Of a stretch of 64,000 nucleotides of DNA, positions 21,593 through 34,285 are shown piece by piece. The notes below the pieces were generated by a model. That model saw only the letters and a list, made by a program, of their open reading frames with translations, made no database searches and was not told the origin of the DNA. This DNA comes from Sabellastarte sp. h YS-2021 (lineage: Eukaryota > Annelida > Polychaeta > Sabellida > Sabellidae), in contig OZ024936.1 of assembly GCA_964017235.1 (NCBI GenBank), forward strand, positions 10,144,496 through 10,208,495, in the 5' to 3' direction. Made by a program: the position numbers and the translations under genes. Each line of letters begins with the position of its first letter. Position 1 is the first letter of the stretch.

Positions 21593-22661
21593 CTGTGTAA
21601 ATGCCAAATTGAAAAATAAGAAAAACTGTCTCTTGACTTTAATTTTCACAACAGTTCCTCGAGTCCCAGTAGATCAATTGAAAACCATTGGCAATCGAGG
21701 CAAAGTTTCAATTACTTGTCCTTATATGACCTTGGGAACAAACAACAAAGGTCAAGACAGCATTGCGGTTATAAATTTTATTCATACATTAATAGTACAT
21801 TTCTACACTAGTTGTATTTATAAACCCAGCAAATTTATTTAAGTGAAATAGGGTCACCTTACTTGAGGCACAGTTTTTGACTATCTTAACAAACAATAAG
21901 GAGGGAAGTTAAGGTTAAATTTAAGGTAAGAGTGACAATTTTGAAGATAATAAGAGAGTGCCTTATGGAAGGTGATCCTAAAATACTGATAAATTAAAGT
22001 GTACTCAAGCCCTACATGAGGGCATACAACCTAAACTTATGAAAGAGTACATTTTCACCCAACAGCAGATATGAACATCTTGTATAACAATTTAATTTTA
22101 AACTTGTGACTAGAACACATAAAATAATTAAAATTGACCGTTAACATGGACAATAGAAACTATTACAAGTGATTATGAACCATGCTACCTCTTAATTCCT
22201 AGCAGGGTAACAGTAGTTAACGCACTAGAATAAAGTTACTAAACGCTACTAAGCCAGTACAGTATTACAGTAATTAAAAGAACTTTATACATAGATGATA
22301 ACAGTTACTATTAATGATTATGGAAATTATTTGTGAAAATTTACTACTCTCATTTTCCTGGTGAGATAGCAATTGTTACTTCAAAGAATACAGTGAACAA
22401 CTGAGTCATAAATTGCTAAATAAGACTAAAGACAATTCGAAGTCATGACATTAACTACCAATTAATCATAGACCCAGCTATTATATTGGTTCTTGAAAAC
22501 AATAATTAGAGCAATGCAAAACTTTACATACTCTAAAACGCCATTATAGTGTGACAGTAGTAATACTGATTGCCATGCAACAAGCTAACAGCAGGACTGC
22601 TCCAGTTAAAATGTGAATAATTAGTGACTAGATAAATTGTAAAGCACAATATCCAATAGGG
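21593..22661 (-). other. intron 1 interior
   Basis: AT-rich, with no gene or clear repeat. Confidence 0.45.
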
Positions 22662-22848
22662 CAAACAAAAACATAAACTCCTGGTGGAGGTAAAACTATT
22701 GGTTAAAAGCCACTTCTTGGTGCAAATTACTCAGGGTAAATTTTTGTGATGGACTGTCAAGGACTCAAAAGAAAAAAAAGAAGAAAGCGAAAACAGAAAC
22801 AAAAAAAAAGATGAATACACCAGGAGTTTATGTTTTTGTGTGTTTGTT
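22662..22848. repeat. inverted-repeat miniature element in intron 1
   Basis: CAAACAAAAACATAAACTCC (22662-22681) continuing TGGTGGA, and its mirror CACCAGGAGTTTATGTTTTT at 22818-22837, form arms of about 25 bases around a 130-base, partly purine-rich centre (GAAAAAAAAGAAGAAAGCG). Probably a MITE. No flanking duplication was established. Confidence 0.6.
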
Positions 22849-23162
22849 TGTCTAGTTTGTCTGTCTGTTTATTGCTTTTAGATTACTCCAGAACTAATGA
22901 ACAGGTATTTATATAAATTTTCTATGGGTAGGTCCTGGCAAAAGGAGGAAATTATTAATTTTGGGGGAAAGAACTGGATCATTTATTTTGGATACAAAAA
23001 AATTATGAATTTTCAGGGGTCCCATTTTCAATGTATTTTTAATGACTTTGGCTTTCTTCTTGATATTTCTTCAACAGTAATGAACAAATTTTGATGTTAA
23101 ATTTTAGGAGGAAGGGGCTAGCCATGGGAAGAAGTGATTACATTTTAAGATTTTTCTGGATA

Positions 23163-23300
23163 CCAATAAACCCTCCAAAGTTTTTGGTAATGCTAACATG
23201 GTGGATGTGTGTGCTCAGTGGTTCCTGGTACACTTTGTGCCCATTTTATCAATTAACATTTATAATAATGTCAGCTAGAGAGTGAGCCATATTATCGTGA
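23163..23300. repeat. dispersed repeat, copy 2 (partner at 21455-21592)
   Basis: The same words as copy 1 with about a dozen differences (for example GTGGATGTGTG against GTGGACATGTG). Confidence 0.85.
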
Positions 23301-23927
23301 ACTCACAAAATACCCACAAAATATTTATTCAGTGTCCAGATGTGTGTGTTCAGGTATGTATGTGTCTCTCAGTAGGGAGAAATACATTGAAAATTAATTT
23401 ACATTTTATTGTCTTCCTTACAATACTTTAACACTTGCGAGGCTGGTCACATCGAGTTCAGCATTTTGCAATCTCTGAGTGCATCTTGTTTCTTACTTGA
23501 AATCTAAGAAATACTTGAAATCTAAGTTAGAAATGATCTAAGCATTGTTGTAGAATACGGCGCCAAATGTTGGTAGTTTGAACCCCATATTTGACCCTAT
23601 ATGGGAAAGTTGGATATGCAGAATCTACCAACTATTAGATTAATATAACCTACATAGTGTGTTGACAATAACGTTAACCCCAAATAAATCAAATTATATG
23701 AAGTACAACATAAATATTTATATTTAGTAATAAACGTAAATAAACCCCCCAAATGTGTTTGTGAAAGGATTAGTTTTACTGTGGTTTTTGATGTGTACAG
23801 CAGATTATACAAACTGAAGTTTTTTTATATCCATCCAAAAGGAGGTGGATTTCCAAAATTACATTGTATATATATCTATAAGGTCCAGTATAGACAACTT
23901 GCTGTTAAAATGAATTTTACTTCTCAC

Positions 23928-24026
23928 CTTCTCAATAGTGTCAATCCGTGGAAAATACATGATGACTATACAGAGAAATCCAACAGTAGCCAAAGCTAAT
24001 ATTCTTGTCTGAGAATTTTTTGACAT
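23928..24026 (-). CDS. carbohydrate 6-O-sulfotransferase, coding exon 1 (signal anchor)
   Basis: ATG at 24026 opens 33 codons ending in '...DTIEK', followed by the strong donor AAG|GTGAGAA (23921-23930). A short polar, basic N-terminus ('MSKNSQTR') is followed by about 16 hydrophobic residues ('ILALATVGFLCIVIMY'), a classical type II signal anchor for a Golgi enzyme. It ends in phase 0 and exon 2 begins in phase 0. With exons 2 and 3 the protein has about 350 residues, somewhat shorter than most vertebrate CHSTs (about 390-530). A cgttttag just upstream (24035-24042 region) could be an acceptor for a 5'-UTR exon. The exon was chosen for its donor, phase and topology; a longer N-terminus from another exon is possible. 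Confidence 0.75.
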
Positions 24027-25260
24027 CTTCGTATCTAAAACGAGTCAAACTTATGCTACTTATGAGTGTAATTCCTTAAATTATCAGCCAAAGTGACTGT
24101 AAAATAAAGTAATCCACTGTAATATTATCTATAATAGTTGCCTTTCAAAATGCACATCCAAATCTGTATCCAATCTGAAGAAATCTATTTACTTCTAATT
24201 AAGCATCGATAACACAGTAGAATTTTAATTATTATAATAATATTTTCACTTTTCGGGATTGGTTTCCAACAAATGCCTCTTTGCTCATGGAGTTTTATGA
24301 ATGCTCAGCTTTTCTAAGAAATCAATATGCAGCAGTCACAGATATGTAACCACTTGTTTATCAATAAAAACCATGTGCCAATATTGTCCATTTTCTATGT
24401 ACATTAGGAACAATTCACCCAATATATAATCCCTTACTATTGATCCAGTTTTCGTGTCCAGGCAGCAATGTATTGCTTTGATCAGACCAGTTTAGCAGGG
24501 GGAATTAATCCAATCTTATTTACCATGAATAAGCCATGTCTCTACATGTACTTTCATTTACCATTGTGACATTGCCATGTTCATAAAAGTAATCTTTGGC
24601 TTGGTGTGTGAGGCTGTTTTTTTTTGTGTGTTTTTAGAAGTGTCAGATAATCTATTGGGCCGTTAGGGCCAAGTGAACTGACTTATAACATGTCTGCTTC
24701 CTCAGACTTATAAGGCTAAAGCGAGCAGAAATTTGAAATGCACTGAATATCCATAAGAAAAAATTTAAAGCATCCAATAAATCTGAAGTCTGTTGTAACT
24801 AAAATAATCAAATTCCAAGTTTTCAAAATGATGAAAATTATATATTTTAGGGGGAATCTTTGAGTTTTAAGGCTGTTTCACAAACCTACAGAAACAGGAA
24901 TGGAAAAGTAATGTATATTTCAGAACAGAACTGTGGGGGCTTTGACACTTATGTAACACCAGAAACGACCTGTGATGTGTCTGTGTGTATTGACATGGAG
25001 AGTATATATATGCATATATTACACCCCATTCACGAAATTGCCTATCTCATGAAATGGTCAAGAGTTTTAACAATTTTATGAAATAGTCAACTCATTTTTT
25101 GGCCAGGTTAGGTGAGTGTTTACGTAGTATATAACATTCTTGCATATTTCACCAAATGGGCAGTTCAAAGTTCATGGATTTGGTGTAACACTGACTAGCA
25201 TGGCCTGTGAGCGGCCTGCTACATCAGTTTGCTTCACACCTTAATTTTATGGGTCTTTCT
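24027..25260. other. upstream region of the sulfotransferase gene
   Basis: No gene was recognised. A 5'-UTR exon and promoter are expected here but no TATA or CpG patch stands out. The 73-codon ORF at 24860 has no family resemblance. Confidence 0.4.
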
Positions 25261-25272
25261 TCTATAGTCAAC
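25261..25272. repeat. target-site duplication, left copy
   Basis: TCTATAGTCAAC, identical to 26540-26551, flanks the truncated LINE. Confidence 0.85.
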
Positions 25273-26539
25273 GTCATTGCCAGATGACCCACCTTGGACT
25301 ATACAGAAACCTCACATAGACTTATTCCTCACCCATCAAAAGAAACAACTTGGTGATGATTGTATGTTTCAAAGTCTATTTGCTGAGTTAAAAGGCTATT
25401 ACTCTGACCATAGGGCTATATATACTGATGGATCGAAAACAGAAAATAGGGTTGCTGCAGCTGCTACATCTGATGGCCTCAGTGCCCAGGTCAGACTTCC
25501 TGGCAATGCTAGTATATTCACAGCTGAATTACAGGCTCTTAAAATGGCTTTTAATATTGTAAAAAATTGTGATTGGGATCATTTTATCATATTTAGTGAC
25601 TCTTTATCTAGTCTTCAGGCTCTTGATAGTAACAACTGTGATCATCCTTTTATTCAAGATATTTTAAAACTTTTTAATGATTGTTTGTCAGTGAATAAGA
25701 AAGTGGTTTTAGCTTGGGTTCCTAGTCACGTAGGCATAAAGGGCAATGAAAAAGCAGATGAGCTTGCCAAACAGGCCTTGAATTTTAATGTTTTAGACTT
25801 GAAAGTCCCCTATACAGACTTGAGAGTGAATGTAAATAGTGTTTTTAAACAAAAGTGGCAAGCTCAATGGAATGAGTGTCCTGATAACAAACTATTCCAA
25901 ATAAACCCTACAGTAGGAGATTTTTATGTTTGGACGGGTTTATCTCGTAGGGAAGAAATAGTTATAACTCGAGCCCATATAGGACACACCTATTTCACGC
26001 ACAGTTATTTGTTGAAAGGTGAAGATATGCCCTGGTGCATTCCATGTCATTGTCCTGATACAGTGAAACATATACTATTAGACTGTATTGACCTACGTGA
26101 CACCAGAATAAAATATTATAGAGATATAAATACGATGGAAAAGCTATTTAATGAAAATGTTTACAATGTTATAAATTATTTAAAAGAATGTGGCCTGTTT
26201 AAAAAGTTTTAATTAAATTATTTTGTGTTTTGTCCTTCATGTTAATTTATTCTGTAATATCTAGTCTTGATTTGTGTTGTACTGTGATATTGATCTATAC
26301 TTTGTATTTTTACACTTTATTTTGTTTGTTGTTTATGTATTGTTGATTGTGATTTTTTACATTGTTTATTCTAGTCATTTTGTATAATCTTGTTTTTTGT
26401 TTGGTATTTTTGCTACTTTTTAATCATTTGTATATATATGTTTGTGAATATTAGTTAATGTATTTATAGTAGTTTTTATAGTGCAGTATAACACATTAGT
26501 GTTGTTGCACTAAAATTTTAAATATCTTATCTTATCTTA
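25273..26539 (+). mobile_element. 5'-truncated RNase-H LINE insertion with 12-bp TSD
   Basis: The insertion begins mid-ORF and ends in TTATC repeats, between perfect 12-bp direct repeats. It belongs to the same family as 8012-9445. After the stop at 26212 there is about 330 bases of T-rich 3' UTR ending GTTGCACTAAAATTTTAAAT then (ATCTT)n, the usual template-slippage tail of this LINE group. Confidence 0.92.
25274..26212 (+). pseudogene. LINE ORF2 C-terminal fragment: RNase H + Cys/His tail
   Basis: 312 codons stay open to the stop at 26212. The frame has no start Met, because the element is truncated at 'LPDDPPW'. RNase H motifs are complete: 'IYTDGSKT', 'AELQALKMAF', 'FIIFSDSLSSLQAL', 'AWVPSHVGIKGNEKADELAK'. 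They are followed by 'WTGLSRREEIVITRAHIGHT' and the terminal Cys/His motif 'CIPCHCPDTVKHILLDC', typical of I-group and related LINEs, where RNase H removes RNA from the RNA-DNA hybrid. No lesion is visible in the fragment. It is a truncated insertion and should not make a functional ORF2. Confidence 0.9.
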
Positions 26540-26551
26540 TCTATAGTCAAC
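26540..26551. repeat. target-site duplication, right copy
   Basis: TCTATAGTCAAC follows the TTATC tail directly. Confidence 0.85.
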
Positions 26552-27485
26552 CTTATTTACATAACAACCAACCACAAGGTGCTTGGGGTTCAATTTTGGA
26601 ACCCGATGGGGTGTAGCCATATTGAAACTAGGATTTGAAGAGTAAACAAGTGTATGCAACATTTAAATTCCCTCCTCCCTCCCTAACACATAGGGCTATG
26701 GTTGAGGTCAAATGAATTTGACCTTTTTTGGCGGTTTCAGGCTGACCCTGTACCCTCTCGATTTGACTTTGTAGCAATTCACGAATTTGTAGTACAACGT
26801 AGGGCCAGGCAGTTCCCTGGTAGCCCCCTCTCAAAAAATATGTCCTTCACTAACGTACGACTAGGTAGGAGCAGGCAGTACCCTGTTCCCCCTCTCGAAT
26901 ATGACTAATTCTGAGTAGTGTGCATTGTTAATATGAATTACACATGTATTACTGTGATATTTTACTACTTGAATTATGTGATGCTTGCACGAGTTGCATA
27001 TGTTTTACTGTGATGTACGAGTTACTTAATTTTCTCTGATATGTATTGTGTTTTTAAAACCTTTCAATTTCTTTGAAAACTTTTACCTTGTATAAAGAGT
27101 AACATGTAAATAAATTCCTCAAACCAGAACTTGACCTTCCCTTTGACCTTTCACATCTTCTTACATTTATCTGAACACAGGAAACTGATATATGTAATAA
27201 CTTCAACTTCAACAATTATTCTTTATATTTCCCCTCATAAATGGATTATTTCTATACTTTTTCTAAATGTATTACCTATTTAGTATTATGTGTGACCTGA
27301 AAATTGTATGGAGTTGTATGACAAGGTTATACAAATCTCATAGCCCCAGTAACTTTTTAAAATAAAATTCTTGTTTATTGACCCTAAAATCTAATTGGAT
27401 GACCTTTGAACTTAACTTTAAATATTCCCGCTTAAAAATTATTGCCACTCTTGAATAGGAAGTCAAGCTAGGCAGACGCCATTGC
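26552..27485. other. stretch without recognised genes
   Basis: The phrase AGGCAGT.CCCTG.T...CCCTCTC occurs twice (26805-26835 and 26873-26896), a minor duplication. The rest is AT-rich. Confidence 0.4.
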
Positions 27486-27499
27486 AAATTAATATGAAA

Positions 27500-30140
27500 T
27501 TTTAAGAGTTTGTTCTTTGGGTTGAAGAAGGAGAAAAAAATACAAAGTACTTTTTAAATTTAGAAAAAAAAAAACTACAATATATGTCATATAAAAAAAG
27601 ATTATTTGTGAAGGTAATACCGAAATAACTGATCCAAATGTAATTTTACAAAAGCAAAAAGGTTATTATGAAAATTTGTACAAGTCGAAATATATTAAAT
27701 CTGACAATTTAAGTAAGATCGAGCATTCTTTCTTAAACAATTCAAATATATCAAAACTATGTGAATTAGACAAAGCAATTTGTGAAAATCCGCTTGAAAA
27801 AGAAAATTATACAGCAGCTTTAAAAAACTTACAAATGATAAATCGCCAGGTAGTGATGTCTTAACATCTAACTTTTACAAATTTTTTTGGTCAGATATTA
27901 GTGATTTATTAATTGATAGCTACGATTATACTTTTCGTTTTAAAGAACTAACTCAAAAACAGAAAATAGCAATAATAGGACTTAAGAGTTCTCAAAATTG
28001 GAGGCCTGTGAGTTTACTCAATACAGACTATAAGATTCTGACTAAAGCATTAGCAATTTGACTACAAAATGTCATAGGACATTTAATTCATGAAGATCAA
28101 GTAGGATACATCAAGGGAAGGTTCTTTGGAGAGTTGATACGAACCATCGATGCTTTAATGGTTCTTGCAGAAAATGAACATATATCTGGTTTCATTACCC
28201 TGATTGACTTCGAGAAAGCTTTTGATAGCATAGAATGGCCATTTCTTTTCAAATGCTTAAACATTTTTAATTTTGGGGATAACTTTATCTCATGGATTAG
28301 AATTTTGTACACTAATATAAAATCATGTGTGGGGAATAATGGCTATTATTCAGATAAATTTGACGTCTTGAGATCAGACAGACAAGGTTGCCCCATATCA
28401 GCCCTACTATTTATTTTAGTCCCTGAAATTTTAACTATAAATGTAAGGGAAAATGATAAAATTAGAGGTATAACATGTAATAATAGAAGCTTCCAAATAA
28501 CACAACTAGCAGATGACACCACCTTATCTTTACCTGACTTAGAGTCAGCTGTCATTAGCATTCATTATTTCAAACATTTGCCTCAGTATCAGGTCTCACA
28601 TTGAATCTTGATAAAAGTGAAATAATCCCACTTGGTGAAAACGTTCATAAAAATATAACACTCGCACAAGAACTGAAAAAAATTACAATACAACATTGGA
28701 GCTTTTAAAACTTTAGGTATCTGGTTCGCCAATAAAAAGAGTGATAAAATTAGTCTAAACTTTGATGAAAAAATTAAAAAGATAGAGATTTTATTGAATG
28801 TTTGGTCAATGAGAGCTTTATCGTTAAAAGGCAAAGATACAATTCTAAACTATTTCATAATATCTCAAATGACTTTCTCATTTTCAGTTCTGTTTGTACC
28901 AGTATATATTTTACAAAAACTAGATAAACTAATATTCTCTTTTCTCTGGGATGGTAAAACTCCCAAGGTTAAGAGAGAAACTATGATTAACAATATTAAT
29001 GAAGGAGGATTAGGTATGCCAGATGTGTATTTGGTAAACAGTACAAGTAAAATATCATGGATAAAAAGACTAACTAATTAAAGAGATTGTAAATGGAAAA
29101 TATTAACACTCTGTATGCTTAACTTAAACCCTACCCACCTGTCACATAAGATACCAGAGACTTGGATCTCTCAGTGCAAAAGTGACTTTCATAAACAACT
29201 ATTAAAATAATTGTTTTTTTTTTAATATAAAGCCTGTTGGAGATACTGAAATATTAAATGAGTACATTTTCCACTCAAACTCAATTACCAAAGGAAATGC
29301 AGTCTTGTCAAACAGCAACCAAAATCTTTCTGTAAAAATTATGGATTTACTGAATCTAACAACAGGATTAATGTTAAATATAAATAAAATAAATGAAAAC
29401 TTAAATTGGAAACTGAATTGTTTCCAATATATGAGACTTAAAAGTGTAATTTCAAAAGTAATTGTTCATCTGACAAGAAACTTACCTGACAAGAAACTTA
29501 CCTTTTACTGATACAGATAGACTGAAGCGCCATACATCAAAATAAATTAAAACAATTATTAAGTAAAATATAAACCAGAGAAATATACCAAGAATTGGTC
29601 AGCAGGATATCAAAACCTCCAACTTCACTAAGTACTTGGATAAATATTTACCCTTTCTTAGAAACACATGAATGGCATATCACTTTTGCATTGCCCTATA
29701 AGATAGTACAAGAACCCTGTTTACAAAGCTTTCAATTTAAGATTATACATAGAATAATTAATTGTAATGATAACCTTTATAAATGGAATATACTAGATAG
29801 TCCCAAGTGCAGCGACTGCACATCAGTCGATACAATAGAACACACTTTTATTATTGTCGCATAAGCATAGAGTTTTGGAGAAAAGTATCACATGTAATTT
29901 ATGAAGTTTTAAATTTAAATATACATTTCACAGTTTGTGAGATCTTGTTAGGCTTAAGCACACATAAAAATTTCCAAACTAAATGTATGAATTTCTTGGT
30001 ATTGTGTGGTAAATGGTTCCTATACCAAAAAAGAGTTAAAAAAACGGTTATCTTCAATGAATATCTGGCTGTAATAAAATAAAAATTGAATGTCCTATAC
30101 ATGACACATAACACTGGAAATAAAATGGAAACCTTTAATA
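27500..30140 (+). pseudogene. L1/Tx1-like LINE ORF2 relic
   Basis: Coding blocks in L1/Tx1-like order occur in shifting frames: 'WVEEGEKNTKYFLNLEKK' (27517-27570); 'NWRPVSLLNTDYKILTKALA' (27998-28057); 'LIHEDQVGYIKGRF' (28085-28125); 'FITLIDFEKAFDSIEWPFLF' (28190-28250, RT block with Asp); 'RQGCPISALLF' (28380-28412); 'QLADDTTLSLPD' (28503-28538, catalytic box, usually FADD/YADD). Then come 'LNLDKSEIIPLG', 'WSMRALSLKGKDTILNYFII' (28803-28865) and 'FLWDGKTPKVKRETMINN' (28944-28998). The C-terminal domain lies at 29595-30080 with 'FQFKIIHRIINCNDNLYKWN', 'CSDCTSVDTIEHTF' and 'FLVLCGKWFLYQKR'. Several frameshifts and stops disable it. The endonuclease half is absent (5'-truncated). Confidence 0.88.
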
Positions 30141-31085
30141 AGTTGTATAGAGATCTGCTTAATTATTTGCAAAATTAAATTTCAGAATTAAGAAAGTCTT
30201 GCTGTTTGTGTATGTTTCTTGTCTATGTGTGAAATGTCCCTCAGTTCTACTCATTGGTGTATGCGTGTCCATGATACTTGTGCACTATGTGTCTGTCTTT
30301 AATATATATATCAAATATCACTACTTGTATGTGTTAAGTAAATTTAACTACAAAACTGTTTTATGGCTAACCAGGGTTGGGGTCAATTACTTTGCTCAAT
30401 TAAAATTACTTCTTCAATTACCAGTGGTCAATTACAAATACATTTATTACATATACATATTTATACATGTTGCATCAAATAACTTGGATAATTAATGATA
30501 AATTTCAATTATAATATACACAGTAAAATACTGTGGAACATTCATAGTGCTGAAACTGATATAAAACTGAAACCAAGATCAAATTAATGTACAGTCTGCA
30601 CCTTAGATACTATAGCCCAAAGTCATGATGTCAGACAGCATTCAAAATCACTAATATCTCAGTCAAATGTGATGCTAAAGTAAGCAACCTAAAATATGCA
30701 TGACAAGTTCCACATAGTCAATATACATATCAAAGCTGTAATACTGCTGTGAATATACATATTCTCTACCTATCACAGTCGTCTCACCACTGCAATTATT
30801 AGGGTTTATTGGGAATTCATGTCAACAGATGATATGCAATATGTCAGTAGCCAGTTGGGTTTATTTTTGTGGGTACAACCTATAAATATTCAAAGACTGT
30901 AATTTAATAGATTTTTTTTGTCTAGGAATGAAAACTTTCCAACTTTAGGTTATATACTTCGCAATGACAATTACATTATTAGTGCCTCTTGCCAATGAAA
31001 TAGCAATGTATTTTATTCTCTGCATCTAACACAAAAAGCATTATTTATTTAGGTCGTCCAAACTCAGATCCAAGCCATGGAGACT
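30141..31085. other. AT-rich stretch
   Basis: No gene seen. Hydrophobic short ORFs near 30200-30495 look like chance in T-rich sequence. Confidence 0.45.
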
Positions 31086-31089
31086 TTGT

Positions 31090-33490
31090 GCAATCTATAT
31101 TTTTGCAGGTAAAATTTGTACTCCTGAATCTTGTGAAGGATAAAAAGATATAAATCTACCAAAAATACATGTCACAAATGCCAGCAACTAGAATTTCAAA
31201 GTCCCAAAGGCACAAATCATTTATCAGAGGAAGATGAATTGAGTTCTGAAGAAATTGATGAACTCTGTCCTTTGTCATCAGAAAATGATGAAACCTGCAC
31301 ATCAGAAGAGAAAGTGTCTGAAGAAAGCTTAAAACTGTTTAAAGCAAGAATGTGAGAATGCCTCAGATCAAATTAAGTTCTTAGTTAAGACACAAAACTG
31401 TCTGTAAGATGCATATCTGAAAATGACATAAAATTTTAATACTATACAGAATTCACTGGGATGCTTTCATTAAAGCATCCAATTTCCTTGACAGAAATGA
31501 GGAAGATGGATCAATTTTCTTTCACCACAATTGTGAAACTCTGATCTAACATGTCCATTTAATTTCTAGCAGACCATACAGGCTATTCTGAAACAACAAT
31601 TATCAAAATATTATGGCACTGGACAAATCTAATGTTGAATAAGTTGTAATTTCTTGTCATATTAGAGACACTCTTTCAGTCCATTTCAAAGCAAAGTTCC
31701 CTTATTTAACAACTATAATTCATTGTATCAAAATCTTCATTGAATGACCAAAAAATTTAAAAGCAGGGGCTACAACATATTCTGATTACAAAAAAAATTA
31801 AGCATCAGAGATGCTGGTACCCCACAGCCTGGGAAAATAGTTTTCAACACCATGAGATATAGAAGTAGTGAAAGAGTACACATATTGGGATACTTTCAGA
31901 GTGGTGTCACCGTGTCAGTTTCCAAATAGTGTTTAAGTAGAGAAAATAACATCTAAGAAAGAAAGTGCACGTAAAGAATAAGTATTAATACGGGAAAATT
32001 CAGTAAACTAAAAATTATGAAACTTTGAGACTTTTCCCATTTCGATATTCATTTGTATGTACATACAAATATGAATGGATCATGAACTTTAAGCTAAATG
32101 CCAGTTATGTATGCTTATTCACTGCACTGAATAATTTATGGCAAAGGCAGAATACATGAACACAAAGTTTTTGTGGTTACTGGAGGTGTTACCAGCTTAC
32201 TAAATCATACAGTAGCAAATGAAATGGGTCTTGTAAAGTGAATACAAAATGTTTAAAACAAGGTTTTTGGTGATCTGTATGGATGTCACTGTAAGAGTTT
32301 GTCATTCCGTTCTGTACAAACATCCCCAGACTGTCCCCATACCTTTATTGAAAAATGTAAACGATGTACAGGAAAGGATGGAAAAGAACAATGTGGTTAC
32401 AAGGGTGATTGAACCCACTAATTGTATGCTCTCCTGGTACCTGTGATGAAAAAAATGGAAACATTACACATTGTATTGATCTTAAAATTGTTACAGTAAA
32501 TACATCTGTGAAGCCTGAATTGTGTTGATGATCAAGAAAATGCGAGCCATTGGCCAACTTCCTGTTGAAAACCAGGTTTTTGGAATGATCAACCATCTAG
32601 GGTGCTATCTTCCCGATCTAGCAAATGTTGAAAAACATCTTACTGACTTGTTTTAGTAATTTTGAACATATAATACATACAAAGGGATACAAGAATACAA
32701 AATACAAACAAATGCAACAGGACATATAACACAGAGTTACAAGAAAAAATGCTAAACACAAAAAATGCAGGATATCACTCCATTTTATAAACATCTCATT
32801 ATTGTAAAGGAAAATGTTTGGCTGCTGTGTGGACCTGTGATAAATTTTCAAGGTTGGGCTGGATTCATTTACCTTGCCACAGACCACAAGCCATTGGTCT
32901 GTCTGAACATGGGATGACACACCAATTACATGTCAGAGTCTGCTAATGTGAATGCTAAACTTCAATGTAAATGCTGCATATCCACCTAGGAAAACTTTGT
33001 TATCTACAGACACATTATCTAGGATTCCTGTTCATGGTGACTCTTGATATGCAGCCTTGAAGATGTTACCAGTTACATTGGTAGTAAATCTGCCAGCTGG
33101 CCTGCCTGTTGAGCCACAGAAAACCAACCAAGTACAATCAAGAAGCATGTACAGTCTTGTTGGCTTTCTACATGATAACATGATATTTCTAGTGCTGCTA
33201 AAGACTTCTTTATTATGCATGGACAAATGTCACAGCAAAATGGAATCGTATTATGTGGAAATGGGATTTTCATTCCCGCTTATTAACAACCTGAAATCTT
33301 GAATGAATAAAGTTAACAGTGGACAGCTGTTGGCCAAGAATAACTCAGTACATGAAAACTTTAATGGAACATTGTGAGCACTGCTATACACACTAAATCT
33401 CAAACACATATGAATCTCTAATGATGACTCCATTGAAAGAAAGTCCCTGGGAAAAAGTTGGAGCCAATCTCAACACACTCAAGTAGAGAG
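31090..33490 (+). pseudogene. Ty3/gypsy-type retrotransposon relic
   Basis: Scattered, frame-broken pol words appear in order. 'TVPIPLLKNVNDVQERMEKNNVVTRVIEPTN' region (32327-32425) matches the block just before the RT core (split here in frame). 'GNITHCIDLK' (about 32456) matches the RT entry. 'FGMINHLGCYLPDLANVEKHL' region (32579-32642) matches the RT-RNase H connection (LG..NYL..F.PNLS). 'ATDHKPLV' (about 32876) is the RNase H motif. 'SPWEKVGANL' (33441-33470) is the integrase entry motif. A 'CHKCQQLEF' fragment and an acidic stretch at 31160-31340 may be gag/protease remains. RT catalytic boxes are missing, so an internal deletion is inferred. No LTRs were found. Confidence 0.65.
31835..31965. 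repeat. dispersed repeat (partner at 59525-59660)
   Basis: CAACACCATGAGA.ATA, GATACTTTCA / GAGACTTTCA and GTAGAGAAAATAACAT recur at 59527-59642 with many differences. An old shared repeat. Confidence 0.5.
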
Positions 33491-34120
33491 AACTTAAATA
33501 ATTTTCCACAACAAACTGAATGTAACTTTCAGTGTAAAAAGTCCACTGGATGGAGCTGTCAAATCTATTATTGAAAAAGAAATTCCACTGAGGCCATAGC
33601 ATACATTTGTATATGAAATGTGGGCTTAAAATGTATAATCTACTTCAACATAGTCAGTGTAGTGAACTCTCATCTTTTTCAAACAATCCCCTGTACTTTG
33701 TTTCCCACTGATTTCTGATGTTCTTGATGTTGGAAGCAATCTCACCTACCAGATTACGCCAGAAATAAAGACTTAGTGTTCATACTAGAAAGGAGAAACA
33801 GAATGTCACTGCCCTGTACACCTCAAATTTATGGATGCATCTCTTCCCCTGGCCAACAGCCAGTGACCAACGAAAAATTCCAAAATATATTTTTAAAGTT
33901 TAACATCTAACATCAAACATAGAGGATCACAGGAAAGATTTTACTTAATAGCTATAAATGCATAGCGAACTGATACATTATGTTTGTTTTTCGATAATAA
34001 TCAACATAACAAAAAATTAAAATATTTTAATTTAGTGGAAAATTTGTGAATACCAAGTGAATGCTAGCTTAAACCTCAACAAGCTGACAGGTTCTGGAGG
34101 CAGTTTGTAATGCTCCTGGG
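33491..34120. other. stretch without recognised genes
   Basis: AT-rich. Possibly the 3' part of the gypsy relic, but no motif supports it. Confidence 0.35.
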
Positions 34121-34124
34121 TTGG

Positions 34125-34285
34125 TACTCACTAACATTCCTAATCTTAGTCATAAAATTAATGACATTCGTCTCAGTTAAGATAGATCGAAACTTGGTAT
34201 TTACAAAGTATGACCTAGCTAAGACAATTTTCGTAATCCTCTCTTAGTCTTAAACTTGCGAGAATTTGTAAAAACGCATTATAAC
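34125..34285. repeat. possible Harbinger-like terminus
   Basis: CTCAGTTAAGATAGATCGAA, GGTATTTACAAAGTATGACC and TAGCTAAGAC resemble the wording inside the 18085-18672 element (GTATTCACAAAGAGTGATTT AGCTAAG). CTCTTAGTCTTAAACTTGCG follows. A partner end was not found. Confidence 0.35.
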
